DNA from: Deferribacter thermophilus | Lineage (GTDB): Bacteria; Chrysiogenota; Deferribacteres; Deferribacterales; Deferribacteraceae | DNA length: 64,000 bases | Reading direction: 5' to 3' | NCBI RefSeq assembly: GCF_049472675.1 | Contig: NZ_JAPNXM010000004.1 | Coordinates: forward strand, 124,001 to 188,000 | Shown here: piece by piece, positions 42,550-52,024 of the stretch | How positions within the stretch are numbered: the first letter of the stretch is position 1 | Layout: each line of letters starts with the position of its first letter | Made by a program: the position numbers and the translations under genes | The notes under the pieces: generated by a model | The model's database searches: none | What the model saw: the letters and a program-made list of their open reading frames with translations, nothing else | Told to the model about the DNA's origin: nothing

Positions 42550-43809
42550 ATGAATTATGATATAAAGGATATTAATCTTGCAGATATAGGGAAAAAAAGG
42601 ATTTTATGGGCTGATAAAGATATGCCTGTTTTGAGAAAAATCAGAGAGAGATTTGAAAAGGAAAAACCTTTAGATGGCATTAAAATGTCCTGCTGTTTAC
42701 ATGTAACTGCAGAAACAGCAAATTTAGTAAGAACTTTAAAAGCAGGTGGCGCTGATGTGGTATTATGTGCATCAAACCCTTTATCTACTCAGGATGATGT
42801 AGCTGCCTCTTTAGTTAGAGACTTTCAAATTCCTGTTTTTGCTATAAAAGGGGAAGATAATGCAACTTATTATAAGCATATAAAAAGTGCAATTGAGCAT
42901 TCGCCAAATATAACTATGGACGATGGTGCTGATTTAGTAAGCGAGATATTGAAAAATTATCCAGAACTGCATAATCAAATACTGGGTAGTATGGAAGAGA
43001 CTACAACTGGAGTTATAAGACTTAAAGCTATGGAAAAAGATGGGGTTTTAAAGTTTCCTGTGATCGCTGTAAATGATGTTCAGACAAAATTTATGTTTGA
43101 TAATAGATATGGCACAGGACAGTCAACATTAGATGGTATTATTAGGGCTACTGATGTCTTATTGGCAGGGAAAGTTTTTGTCGTTGCTGGTTATGGCTGG
43201 TGTGGTAGAGGGTTAGCTGAAAGAGCAAGAGGTATGGGTGCAAATGTTATTGTAACAGAGGTAAATCCAATTAGAGCTTTAGAAGCTGCAATGGATGGTT
43301 TTCGGGTAATGCCTATGATTGAAGCAGTTAAGCAAGCAGATATCGTATGTACTGTAACAGGAAACATTCATGTATTAAGAAAAGAACATTTTGAAGTAAT
43401 GAAAAATGGGTGTTATATATGTAATTCAGGTCATTTTGATGTAGAGATTGATATCCCAGCATTAGAAGGTTTAGCCACAGAAATAAACAAAAATGTCAGA
43501 AATTTTGTTGATGAATATGTATTAAAAGATGGTAGAAAATTATATTTATTAGCTGAAGGAAGATTAGTTAATTTGGGTGCTGCAGAGGGGCATCCTGCAA
43601 ATGTGATGGATATGAGTTTTGCAACTCAAGCTCTTGCTTCAGAATATGTTTTGAAAAATAAAGGTGAACTTGAAAATAAGGTTTATGTGTTACCAAAAGA
43701 AGTTGAGGATGAAATAGCTTATACAAAGTTAGATACAATGGGGATATCAATAGATAAATTGACTGATGAGCAGATAGAATACCTTTCTTCTTGGGAAACT
43801 GGCACATAA
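42550..43809 (+). CDS. ahcY: Adenosylhomocysteinase
   Basis: A 419-residue S-adenosylhomocysteine hydrolase; NAD-dependent, splitting SAH into adenosine and homocysteine. Visible are CCLHVTAETANLVRTL, NITMDDGADLV, the NAD loop VVAGYGWCGRGLAERARGMG and the C-terminal GHPANVMDMSFATQ. The length is that of the shorter form without the 40-residue insertion. AAGGGG lies before the ATG, 15 bases after metK. The next gene starts directly at its stop. Confidence 0.97.
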   Translation: MNYDIKDINLADIGKKRILWADKDMPVLRKIRERFEKEKPLDGIKMSCCLHVTAETANLVRTLKAGGADVVLCASNPLSTQDDVAASLVRDFQIPVFAIKGEDNATYYKHIKSAIEHSPNITMDDGADLVSEILKNYPELHNQILGSMEETTTGVIRLKAMEKDGVLKFPVIAVNDVQTKFMFDNRYGTGQSTLDGIIRATDVLLAGKVFVVAGYGWCGRGLAERARGMGANVIVTEVNPIRALEAAMDGFRVMPMIEAVKQADIVCTVTGNIHVLRKEHFEVMKNGCYICNSGHFDVEIDIPALEGLATEINKNVRNFVDEYVLKDGRKLYLLAEGRLVNLGAAEGHPANVMDMSFATQALASEYVLKNKGELENKVYVLPKEVEDEIAYTKLDTMGISIDKLTDEQIEYLSSWETGT

Positions 43810-45165
43810 ATGAATAAATACGATATAATAGTTCTTGGTGCAGGCCCTGCAGGCATAGCATCTGCAAAAAGATTAGCTGAAGCTGGAAAGAAAGTACTAG
43901 TTGTTGATACGAATATAGGTGCAAATTATTTGATGAAGGGGAGTGTCCTTTCAAATTCTGCTTTATATTACAGTTATTTATATGATATTTTTAAAAATAA
44001 AACTAAACAGTTTCTAAAAATTGATACTAAAGATATAGAAATTGATTTTAAGTCGTTAAAGAAGCAAATTGATAGTATAAGAAATAAACTTTCTAAGTTG
44101 TTTATTAATGAAATTTCTCAAAATCCAAATATTGAGATATGTCACTCAGAAGCAGTTTTTACAAGTGAAAGTTCAATTTTAGCTGATGATAAAGAATATT
44201 TTTTTGATAACTTAATAATTGCTACTGGTTCACTACCTCTTAAGTTAAGCCCAGTAAATAATATTAATTTTCTTACTTTAGAAAATTTTTTAAATATGAA
44301 GGAAATTCCTGAAAAGATAGCGATTATAGGTGGCGGATATATTGGAATTGAAATAGCTACAATATTTAAAAGGTTTGGTTCTCAGGTAATAATTATTGAA
44401 AAAGATGATAGAATTTTGAAAGACTTTGATGAATACATTGCAAAAAAATTTGAAGAGAGATTAAAAAAAGGTGGAATAGCTGTATTAAAAAATTGCTATC
44501 CTGAAAAAATTGAAAAAATAGGGAATAAAACAATTATTTTCCTTTGTAATGGTGATCAGATTGAAACGAATGAAATATTTGTATCAATCGGGCGTAAACC
44601 AAATATAGAGAAACTTAATGTAGATAAAGCCAAAATAAAACTTGATAAAAATGGAAAGATTAAACTTAATAACTACTTACAAACTTCAAATAAAAAAATA
44701 TATGTTGTTGGAGATGCAACAGGTTTTAACATGTTTGTTAACTGGTCTTATAAGTCTTCAGAGATAGTATGTGATAATATACTTGGCTTTAAGAAAAGTT
44801 ATAAAAATGTAATTATTCCAAAATTAATTTTTTCTGATCCAGAGATTGCGTGTATTGGGCTTACGGAAAAAGAAGCTGTTGAAAAAAATATTGATTATGA
44901 AGTTGTTAAATACAGTTATGCTGATATGGAAAAATCAGCTATACTTGGTTATTCGAAAGGGTTGATTAAAGTAATTTTTAATAATAAATCAAAGAAGATA
45001 CTTGGAGCTCATATTTTAGGAAAGGGTGCTTCAGAATTAGTAAATGTGTTTGGATTGATGATTCAGTTAAAAATGGATGTCAATAAAATGAAAGAGTGTA
45101 TTTTTGATAATCCATTGTTTGCTACAATTTTAACTGACTTAAGTGAAGCAATAATGGAGAAGTGA
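43810..45165 (+). CDS. Lipoamide-dehydrogenase-family flavoprotein lacking the redox disulfide
   Basis: A 451-residue protein of the class I pyridine-nucleotide-disulfide oxidoreductase family. It has the FAD fold GAGPAGIASAKRLA, the NAD(P)H fold IIGGGYIGIEIATIFKRFG, the second FAD motif IYVVGDATG, and the dimer domain. The active-site C-x4-C of the family is gone: Tyr40 and Ser45 replace the cysteines. The C-terminal His-Pro-Thr and Glu pair are replaced by FDNPLFATILTDL. Classical disulfide chemistry is therefore excluded; it could be an NADH oxidase-like flavoenzyme or a non-enzymatic partner. It starts at the ahcY stop and ends in the plsC start, so it is co-translated with methyl-cycle genes. 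Confidence 0.85.
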   Translation: MNKYDIIVLGAGPAGIASAKRLAEAGKKVLVVDTNIGANYLMKGSVLSNSALYYSYLYDIFKNKTKQFLKIDTKDIEIDFKSLKKQIDSIRNKLSKLFINEISQNPNIEICHSEAVFTSESSILADDKEYFFDNLIIATGSLPLKLSPVNNINFLTLENFLNMKEIPEKIAIIGGGYIGIEIATIFKRFGSQVIIIEKDDRILKDFDEYIAKKFEERLKKGGIAVLKNCYPEKIEKIGNKTIIFLCNGDQIETNEIFVSIGRKPNIEKLNVDKAKIKLDKNGKIKLNNYLQTSNKKIYVVGDATGFNMFVNWSYKSSEIVCDNILGFKKSYKNVIIPKLIFSDPEIACIGLTEKEAVEKNIDYEVVKYSYADMEKSAILGYSKGLIKVIFNNKSKKILGAHILGKGASELVNVFGLMIQLKMDVNKMKECIFDNPLFATILTDLSEAIMEK

Positions 45166-45869
45166 TGATCTGGAGTATTTACTGCTGGGTTGTGTTATTT
45201 TTATCTACTGCAATTATAATTATAATTGGTGCACCTTTCGAAATTTTGAGAATTAAGGTAAATAATAGAAGTTTTTATAGAAAACTGGGATACTACTGGA
45301 GTGTAATGTGTTTAAAAGGAACTTTTACAAAATATGAAGTTACTGGTTTAGAAAATGTTGATTTTACAAAAAATTATATTTTTATGGGTAACCATTTAAG
45401 TTATTTTGATATTTTTTTAGTTTTCATAGCATTAAAAGACAAAGTTGTTTTTATGGCTAAAAAGGAGTTATTTAAAATCCCCTTTTTTGGATGGGTTTTA
45501 AAAAGAATGGATTTTATCCCTGTGGATAGGGAAAACCCTTCAGCAGCTTTAAAAAGTCTAATTGCAGCATCTAAAGCTTTAAAAGAAGGGGATTCTATTT
45601 TAATGTTTCCTGAAGGGACAAGGTCTACTAATGGTAAATTGCAAGAATTTAAGCATGGAGGATTTATTTTAGCAAAAAGGGCAGGTCTTGACATATTACC
45701 TTTTGCAATAATTGGAACTTATGATGTATTAAAAAAAGGGAGCAGTAGAATAACCCCTTTTAAAAGTATAAAGATAAAGATTTTGCAACCTATCTCATCT
45801 AAAGGTAAAAAAGTAGATATTTTACTGAAAGAAGTAAGAGAAAATATTGAAAACGCTCTAAATGAATAA
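45165..45869 (+). CDS. plsC: 1-acyl-sn-glycerol-3-phosphate acyltransferase (PlsC family)
   Basis: A 234-residue membrane acyltransferase. There is one N-terminal membrane helix, the catalytic NHLSYFD (HX4D) and the phosphate-binding FPEGTRS. It acylates lysophosphatidic acid to phosphatidic acid. A GTG at 45162 is alternative, but the ATG at 45165 has GGAGAAG and overlaps the previous stop (TGATG). It overlaps folK by 8 bases. Confidence 0.9.
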   Translation: MIWSIYCWVVLFLSTAIIIIIGAPFEILRIKVNNRSFYRKLGYYWSVMCLKGTFTKYEVTGLENVDFTKNYIFMGNHLSYFDIFLVFIALKDKVVFMAKKELFKIPFFGWVLKRMDFIPVDRENPSAALKSLIAASKALKEGDSILMFPEGTRSTNGKLQEFKHGGFILAKRAGLDILPFAIIGTYDVLKKGSSRITPFKSIKIKILQPISSKGKKVDILLKEVRENIENALNE

Positions 45870-46359
45870 GGTTATTTTATCTTTAGGTAGCAATGTTGGT
45901 GACAGGGTCAAAAACCTATATTTTGCACTCAGTTTGTTAGAAAAAAAACAAGTTTTAATTCAAAACATTTCTTCTATTTATAAAAGTGAGTCTTTGTTAA
46001 AAGATGGACAGCGTGAATATTTTAATATGATTGTTATTGCATTTACAAATTATGAACCTTTACTATTATTACACACTTGTAAAGATATTGAGGAGAAAAT
46101 GGGGCGTAAAAAGGTAAAAAGATGGGGAGAAAGGGTTATTGATATAGATATTATTGATTTTAATAGTTTAGTTATCAAGACAAAAGATTTATGTGTGCCT
46201 CACATTGAGATGGTTAATAGAAGTTTTGTTCTCTATCCTTTGTACCAAGTTTTTAAGGATTATAGACATCCAATATTTAAAAAAAATGTAAAATATTTTA
46301 TAGATGAATTAACTGACGATTTAAATATTAAAAGAGTGGGGGATTTAAGGTGGCCGTAA
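45862..46359 (+). CDS. folK: 2-amino-4-hydroxy-6-hydroxymethyldihydropteridine pyrophosphokinase
   Basis: A 165-residue HPPK of the folate pathway. LSLGSNVGDRVKNL at the start, KWGER-like RWGERVIDIDIIDF with the Mg-binding Asp pair, and VPHIEMVNRSFVLYPL are diagnostic. It transfers pyrophosphate from ATP to the pterin. It overlaps plsC by 8 bases and the next gene by 10, without its folB/folP partners nearby. Confidence 0.95.
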   Translation: MNKVILSLGSNVGDRVKNLYFALSLLEKKQVLIQNISSIYKSESLLKDGQREYFNMIVIAFTNYEPLLLLHTCKDIEEKMGRKKVKRWGERVIDIDIIDFNSLVIKTKDLCVPHIEMVNRSFVLYPLYQVFKDYRHPIFKKNVKYFIDELTDDLNIKRVGDLRWP

Positions 46360-47030
46360 TAACAATTTCAAGAGAGTATGGATGTGCAGGGGAATATGTT
46401 GCAGAAAGGATTAGTAAAAAATTAGGTTATAGATATGTTAATAAAGAAATTATTGAATATATTGCTATACTTACAGGGGTTCCAAAAGAGGTTGTAGAGA
46501 AATATGATGAGGAGATGCATTCGAATTTTAAGGCTTTTATATCGAAGTATCTGGATTTGGATATTTTCAGTGATCTTTTTGCAAAAGTAGAAGAGGCTGA
46601 ACACGAATCTTGGGAAAATAGTGAAAGTAATCTTTTTGAGGAGAAGTTCACTGTGGATCATGTAATGGATAGTGAAATTTTTCAAAATATGGTGGAAAGA
46701 GTTATAAAAAAGCTAGCAGATGAGGATAATGTAATAATTCTTGGCAGAGGTTCACAATGTATATTGAGAAATTATAAAAACGCTTATCATTTTAGGCTTT
46801 ATGCAGATTTTGAAGATAGGGCAAAATGGGTAGCTAATAGAGAGCAGATATCGATTATGGATGCTAAGGAAAAGATAAAAGAAATTGATAAAAGAAAAAA
46901 GAATTTTATTAGTCATTATTATGATGAAGATATTGATAATAGAATGCTTTATCACTTATTAATAAACATGTCTAAAAATTCAATTGATAAAGTCGTTTCT
47001 TTAATTATTAATTACATCAAAGATGAATAA
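46350..47030 (+). CDS. Cytidylate-kinase-like family protein
   Basis: A 226-residue P-loop-type protein of the cytidylate_kinase-like group. It begins ITISREYGCAGEYVAERISKKLGY, where GCAGEYVA replaces the classical Walker A of CMP kinase; VIILGRGSQCIL and RLYADFEDRAKWVANRE follow. These proteins are related to CMP kinase but of unknown substrate. The start is GTG at 46350 inside the folK 3' end, so translation is coupled. An insertion (about 60-110) is acidic and family-variable. Confidence 0.8.
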   Translation: MAVITISREYGCAGEYVAERISKKLGYRYVNKEIIEYIAILTGVPKEVVEKYDEEMHSNFKAFISKYLDLDIFSDLFAKVEEAEHESWENSESNLFEEKFTVDHVMDSEIFQNMVERVIKKLADEDNVIILGRGSQCILRNYKNAYHFRLYADFEDRAKWVANREQISIMDAKEKIKEIDKRKKNFISHYYDEDIDNRMLYHLLINMSKNSIDKVVSLIINYIKDE

Positions 47031-47095
47031 TCAATCGTATTTTTATCTTCCATTTTTTATTGATTAAAGTAAAAATTTTATTTTGGAGGTGTGAA

Positions 47096-47266
47096 ATGCA
47101 AAATTATAGCGAAAAAATTATAAACAAGTCTTATCATGAGTATCATAAAAAGTATTCTTTGGAAGTAATAGAGAAGATTGATTTTTTTTGTGGATTAAAT
47201 AAGGATTTAGAAGAGCATTTAGAGAAACATAAAGAGGATATTAAAAAACTTATTAAAGATAATTAA
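47096..47266 (+). CDS. Small hypothetical protein (56 residues)
   Basis: Not recognised. The protein is charged, probably helical, with one Cys and the pattern HEYHKKYSLEVIEKI and EEHLEKHKEDIKKLI. An upstream open frame begins at 47060, but GGAGGTG at 47083-47089 is placed for the ATG at 47096, so I choose this start. The strong Shine-Dalgarno and a His/Lys-rich sequence argue that it is real. It stands between the cytidylate-kinase-like gene and a transporter operon. Confidence 0.6.
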   Translation: MQNYSEKIINKSYHEYHKKYSLEVIEKIDFFCGLNKDLEEHLEKHKEDIKKLIKDN

Positions 47267-47317
47267 TTAATAAATTTTAAAAACAATTCATTGGTTTAAT
47301 TTTATTTAACCTTTTAC

Positions 47318-47346
47318 TTGAAATTTTTTAAATTATCACTTATTGT
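47318..47346 (+). promoter_or_regulatory. Promoter for the TrpXYZ-type transporter genes
   Basis: TTGAAA (47318-47323), 17-base spacer, TATTGT (47341-47346), about 33 bases before the substrate-binding gene start. Confidence 0.45.
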
Positions 47347-47378
47347 TAAATGCTGAAAATATAATAGTGGGGGTTTGT

Positions 47379-48338
47379 ATGAAAAGATTGTTGTTTATCA
47401 TAGTATTAGCAATGTTGTTTGTTTTGCCAGGGTTTGTTAATGCAAAAGTTATTAAGGTTGGTATAACACAAATTGTAGAGCATCCAGCTTTAGATGCATG
47501 TAGAAAAGGGATTATTGATAAGTTAGCCGAATTGGGTTACAAAGAAGGTGTTAATATCGAATATGATATACAAATAGCACAAGGGAATATAGCCACAGCC
47601 AATCAGATAGCTAAGAAATTTGTGGGAGATAAAAAAGATATTATAATAGCAATTGCAACACCAACTGCTTTAGCTGTGGCAAATGCTACAAAAAAGATTC
47701 CTATAGTTATTTCTGCTATCACTGACCCTGTTGGAGCTAAGCTTGTTAAATCACTTGAAAGACCAGGGACAAATGTGACTGGTACAACTGATATGAGCCC
47801 AGTAAAAGAACAATTAAATCTTTTTAATGAATTAGGTATAAAAATAAAAAATTTAGGTGTGATTTACAATGCTGGAGAGGCAAATAGTAGAACTTTGGTA
47901 AAATTTACTAAAAAATATGCAAAAGGATTTGGCTGGAAAGTTGTTGAAGCTACCGTCACAAATAGTAGTGGTGTTCTTATGGCAGCTAAATCTTTGGTTG
48001 GAAGAGTAGATGGTATCTATATACCAACTGATAATACTGTTGTTTCAGCTTTAGAATCTGTTTTACAGGTTGCCTATGACAATAAAATCCCTGTTATAAC
48101 AGGTGATACTGATTCAGTGGTTAGAGGTGCTCTTGCATCATTAGGAATAAACTATTATAAATTAGGCCTTCAAACTGGTGAGATTGTATATAAAATTATT
48201 CATGGTGCTAATCCAGCAACAACCCCTGTAGAAACATTAAAAGATTTAGAACTATTTATAAATTTAAAGGCAGCTGATAAAATGGGGGTAAAAGTACCCG
48301 AGGCTATGATAAAAAAAGCAACGAAGGTGATTAAATAA
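47379..48338 (+). CDS. ABC transporter substrate-binding protein (DUF534/TrpX type)
   Basis: A 319-residue exported protein of the ABC_sub_bind (PF04392) family. It has a signal peptide (MKRLLFIIVLAMLFVLPGFVNA) cut before KVIKVGITQIVEHPALDACR, followed by the family segments ATPTALAVANATKKIPIV and VTGTTDMSPVKEQL. TrpX-type members bind tryptophan or tyrosine; the ligand is inferred only. An open frame begins at 47343, but GTGGGGG before the ATG at 47379 and the signal peptide favour the later start. It leads the permease and ATPase genes. Confidence 0.88.
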   Translation: MKRLLFIIVLAMLFVLPGFVNAKVIKVGITQIVEHPALDACRKGIIDKLAELGYKEGVNIEYDIQIAQGNIATANQIAKKFVGDKKDIIIAIATPTALAVANATKKIPIVISAITDPVGAKLVKSLERPGTNVTGTTDMSPVKEQLNLFNELGIKIKNLGVIYNAGEANSRTLVKFTKKYAKGFGWKVVEATVTNSSGVLMAAKSLVGRVDGIYIPTDNTVVSALESVLQVAYDNKIPVITGDTDSVVRGALASLGINYYKLGLQTGEIVYKIIHGANPATTPVETLKDLELFINLKAADKMGVKVPEAMIKKATKVIK

Positions 48339-48341
48339 GTT

Positions 48342-49235
48342 ATGAGTTTTTATGCTTTTTTAGGCGCTTTGGAACAAGGGGTTGTTTTTGCAATAATGGC
48401 TTTAGGGGTTTATATTACATTTCGTGTTTTAGATTTTCCAGATTTGTCTGTTGATGGGACATTCCCTTTAGGAGCTGCTGTTTCAGCAGCTCTTATTGTT
48501 AAAGGGGTTAACCCTTTTATATCAGTTATTATAGCAATGTTGGCTGGTGCAATTGCTGGCTCAGTAACTGCATTATTGAATACAAGGTTAAAAATACTTC
48601 ATCTTTTAGCTGGTATTTTAACGATGATTGCACTTTATTCGATAAATTTGCGTGTAATGGGGCAACCAACAATTGCTTTGTTAGGTTATGATACTATTTT
48701 TACCCCTTTTGAAAATATATTAGGTATAGAAAAATATATTATTACTCCGATAATTTTTACGATAATTTTAGTGATTATTACAGTTATTTTGATTTGGTTT
48801 TTGCATACTGATTTAGGACTTGCGATGAGAGCAACAGGGGATAATCCAAAAATGGTAAAAGCACAAGGTGTTAATACAAATCGTATGATTTTATTTGGTG
48901 TTGCTACCTCAAATGCATTGGTTGCTTTATCTGGAGCACTTGTTGCACAATCTCAAGGTTCTGCTGATGTGAACATGGGTATAGGAACAATAGTTGCTGG
49001 TTTAGCCTCTGTAATATTGGGAGAGGCAATTTTGGAAGATAGAACTGTAGTTAGAGCAGTAATTGCTGTGATTGTGGGTTCTATATTGTATAGGTTTGCT
49101 ATTGCTATCGCTTTGAGTTTTAGAATTGGCGCTTTTCAAATGAGCCCATCTGATTTAAACCTGATTACTGCAATAATTGTAACTGTTGCTTTGATATTTC
49201 CTGGTATTAGAAAAAAAATTGGGTTGAAATTATGA
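48342..49235 (+). CDS. ABC transporter permease (TrpY type)
   Basis: A 297-residue permease of the BPD_transp_2 family with about 8-9 membrane helices. VYITFRVLDFPDLSVDGTFPLGAAVSA and TDLGLAMRATGDNPKMVKAQGV (the ATPase-coupling region) are typical. It starts 3 bases after the substrate-binding gene and overlaps the ATPase gene by 4 (ATGA). It probably imports an amino acid together with its neighbours. Confidence 0.9.
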   Translation: MSFYAFLGALEQGVVFAIMALGVYITFRVLDFPDLSVDGTFPLGAAVSAALIVKGVNPFISVIIAMLAGAIAGSVTALLNTRLKILHLLAGILTMIALYSINLRVMGQPTIALLGYDTIFTPFENILGIEKYIITPIIFTIILVIITVILIWFLHTDLGLAMRATGDNPKMVKAQGVNTNRMILFGVATSNALVALSGALVAQSQGSADVNMGIGTIVAGLASVILGEAILEDRTVVRAVIAVIVGSILYRFAIAIALSFRIGAFQMSPSDLNLITAIIVTVALIFPGIRKKIGLKL

Positions 49236-50026
49236 TTGAATTAAAAAATGTGACAAAGATTTTTCATAAAGGTACTGTCAACGAAAATGTTGCAATAAAT
49301 AATATTTCACTAAAGATAAATAAAGGGGATTTTATAACTGTTATTGGGAGTAACGGGGCTGGCAAATCTACTCTTTTAAATTTAATAGCGGGTTATATTT
49401 TTCCTGATAATGGATCTATTTATATTGATGGTGAAGATGTTACAAAAATTAGTGATTACAAAAGAGCTTATTATATAGGTAAAGTTTTTCAAGATCCTTT
49501 AAGTGGAACAGCTGCTTCTTTAACTATAGAAGAAAATTTGGCTATAGCAAAGAAAAGAGGGCAAAAAAGGTGGTTTTCAAAAGGGGTAAAGGCAAAGGAT
49601 AGAGAGTTTTTTAAAGAAAAACTAAAAGTTTTGGGGTTAGGGCTTGAAAATAGGTTAAAAGATAAGGTAGGATTGCTTTCTGGTGGTCAAAGACAATCTT
49701 TAACATTATTGATGGCAACTTTGGTTAAGCCTAAGATTCTTTTATTGGATGAACATACTGCTGCTCTTGATCCTAAAACTGCTACAAAAATTATTGAATT
49801 AACAGAATATTTTGTAAACGAATATAATTTAACAGCACTGATGGTAACTCATAATATGAGACAGGCTTTAAAACTTGGAAATAGAACTATAATGATGGAT
49901 AAAGGGGAGATAGTTTTAGATATTTCTGGAAAAGAAAGAGAAAATATGGATGTAAAAGATTTGATAGATATGTTTAGTAAGGTTCGTGGAGAGGAAATTT
50001 CTGACGACAAACTCCTTTTAATTTAA
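49232..50026 (+). CDS. ABC transporter ATP-binding protein (TrpZ type)
   Basis: A 264-residue ATPase with Walker A GSNGAGKSTLLN (about 37-48), Q-loop VFQDPLSGTAASLTIEEN, signature LLSGGQRQSLTLLMA, Walker B ILLLDEHTAALDP and switch MVTHNMRQAL. The DEHTAALDP variant is typical of this transporter group, with His in place of Pro. It energises the permease encoded upstream. Confidence 0.92.
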   Translation: MIELKNVTKIFHKGTVNENVAINNISLKINKGDFITVIGSNGAGKSTLLNLIAGYIFPDNGSIYIDGEDVTKISDYKRAYYIGKVFQDPLSGTAASLTIEENLAIAKKRGQKRWFSKGVKAKDREFFKEKLKVLGLGLENRLKDKVGLLSGGQRQSLTLLMATLVKPKILLLDEHTAALDPKTATKIIELTEYFVNEYNLTALMVTHNMRQALKLGNRTIMMDKGEIVLDISGKERENMDVKDLIDMFSKVRGEEISDDKLLLI

Positions 50027-50095
50027 TAAAAAAACTTGATTATTTAGGTTTATTGTGCCATAAACAAAACCCAAAAAGTTTGAAAAAGAGGTAGC

Positions 50096-52021
50096 ATGAT
50101 GAGAATTAATTTACCTGATGGTAATGTGATTGAAGTTAGTGATGAGGCTGATGCTAAAGAGGTTGCAAGTAAGATAAGTAATTCTCTTGCAAAAAAAGCT
50201 ATAGCTGCAGAAGTAAATGAGAAACTGGTTGATATATATTATAAATTATCAGATGGTGATACAGTTAGGATAATCACCGAAAAGGATCCAGAGGCATTAG
50301 AAATTTTGAGACATTCAACTGCACATCTTATGGCACAAGCTGTACAAAGGCTGTTTAAAGATGTGAAAGTGACAATCGGGCCAGTTATCGAGGATGGTTT
50401 TTATTACGATTTTGATAAGGAAACTCCTTTTACTGAGGCTGATTTGGAAAAGATAGAAGAAGAGATGAGAAAAATTGCAAATGAGAACTTGCCTATAAGA
50501 AGAAAAGAGCTAAAAAAAGAAGAAGCCATAAAGTTGTTCAAAGATAAGGGTGAAGATTATAAAATAGAGATTATCAATGAAATTGATGATGAATATGTTT
50601 CTGTTTATGAACAAGGGGAATTTGTTGATTTGTGTAGAGGTCCACATTTAGAATCCACAGGTAAGATAAAACATTTCAAGCTTTTAAGTGTTGCTGGGGC
50701 GTATTGGCGCGGTGATGAAAATAATAAAATGCTTCAAAGAATTTATGGAACTAGCTGGTTTAAGAAGAGCGAACTTGATGATTATTTAAAAAGATTAGAA
50801 GAAGCTAAAAAGAGAGACCATAGGAAGCTGGGTAAAGATTTAGAACTATTTTCAATATTTGATGAGATCGGTGCTGGACTTATTTGTTGGTTCCCAAAAG
50901 GGGCAAGAATTAGGTCAATAATTGAGGCTTTCTGGAAAGAAGAACATTTTAAAAATGGTTATGAAATGCTCTATACCCCACATATAGGAAAATCCACTTT
51001 ATGGGAGACATCTGGTCATTTAGCTTTTTATCAGGAGAATATGTATTCACCTATGGATATTGATGGTAATGTGTATTTTATAAAACCGATGAACTGCCCT
51101 TTTCATATAATGATTTATAAATCAAAAGTTAGATCTTATAGGGATTTACCTTTACGTTGGGCAGAGCTTGGTACTGTGTATAGATATGAAAGATCAGGTG
51201 TATTGCATGGTTTGTTGAGGGTTAGAGGATTTACTCAAGATGATGCACATATCATTTGTACTCAAGAACAGATTATAGATGAAATTAAGGAAGTTCTTAA
51301 TTTTTCATTGAGAATGTGGAAGGCTTTTGGTTTTGAAAGTATTAAAGGGTATATCGCTACAAGACCTGAAAAAAGCGTTGGCGATGATGTAATGTGGGAA
51401 AAGGCTACTCAATCTTTAGAAGGAGCGATAAAAGATTCTGGTATAGATTTTGAAATAGATGAAGGCGGTGGTGCTTTTTATGGTCCAAAAATTGATTTAA
51501 AAATTAAGGACGCTATCGGAAGAGAATGGCAGATGACCACAATTCAGTTTGATTTTAATTTGCCAGAAAGATTTGATATGACATATATTGATAAAGATGG
51601 TAAAGAGAAGAGACCATTTATGGTTCATAGGGCATTGCTTGGTTCTTTGGAAAGATTTTTTGGAGTATTAATTGAGCATTATGCTGGTGCTTTTCCTATT
51701 TGGCTGGCACCTGTTCAAGTGAGAATCATAAATGTGTCTGATGCTCAATATGACTACTGTAAAGAGATTGAGAAAAAATTGAAAGAGGAAGGTATCAGAG
51801 TTGAGTTTGACAGCAGAAATGAAAAAATTGGTTATAAAATAAGGGAAGCTCAACTACAAAAAATACCTCATATGATTATTATTGGTAATAATGAAGTGGA
51901 AGCAAAAACTGTTTCTGTCAGATTAAGAAACGGAGAAAATAAAAATAATCTTGATTTTTATGAATATATTAGTGTATTAAAGGAACTTGATAAAACAAAA
52001 AGTACTAATTTATGGAGGTGA
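50096..52021 (+). CDS. thrS: Threonyl-tRNA synthetase
   Basis: A 641-residue ThrRS with N-terminal TGS domain (about 1-62), editing/SAD domain (about 65-240, HSTAHLMAQAVQRLF), class II core with the zinc Cys in MNCPFHIMIY and RYERSGVLHGLLRVRGFTQDDAH, and the C-terminal anticodon domain. Two ATG codons (50096 and 50099) are adjacent behind GAGGTAG; either may serve. Its stop and the infC Shine-Dalgarno overlap, the standard thrS-infC-rpmI-rplT order. No T-box leader is seen upstream. Confidence 0.97.
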   Translation: MMRINLPDGNVIEVSDEADAKEVASKISNSLAKKAIAAEVNEKLVDIYYKLSDGDTVRIITEKDPEALEILRHSTAHLMAQAVQRLFKDVKVTIGPVIEDGFYYDFDKETPFTEADLEKIEEEMRKIANENLPIRRKELKKEEAIKLFKDKGEDYKIEIINEIDDEYVSVYEQGEFVDLCRGPHLESTGKIKHFKLLSVAGAYWRGDENNKMLQRIYGTSWFKKSELDDYLKRLEEAKKRDHRKLGKDLELFSIFDEIGAGLICWFPKGARIRSIIEAFWKEEHFKNGYEMLYTPHIGKSTLWETSGHLAFYQENMYSPMDIDGNVYFIKPMNCPFHIMIYKSKVRSYRDLPLRWAELGTVYRYERSGVLHGLLRVRGFTQDDAHIICTQEQIIDEIKEVLNFSLRMWKAFGFESIKGYIATRPEKSVGDDVMWEKATQSLEGAIKDSGIDFEIDEGGGAFYGPKIDLKIKDAIGREWQMTTIQFDFNLPERFDMTYIDKDGKEKRPFMVHRALLGSLERFFGVLIEHYAGAFPIWLAPVQVRIINVSDAQYDYCKEIEKKLKEEGIRVEFDSRNEKIGYKIREAQLQKIPHMIIIGNNEVEAKTVSVRLRNGENKNNLDFYEYISVLKELDKTKSTNLWR

Positions 52022-52024
52022 TTT

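Noticed and set aside
50027..50095. T-box or attenuator leader before thrS
   Set aside because: The gap is only 69 bases and has no T-box motif or terminator; a 6-bp AT inverted repeat there is within chance.
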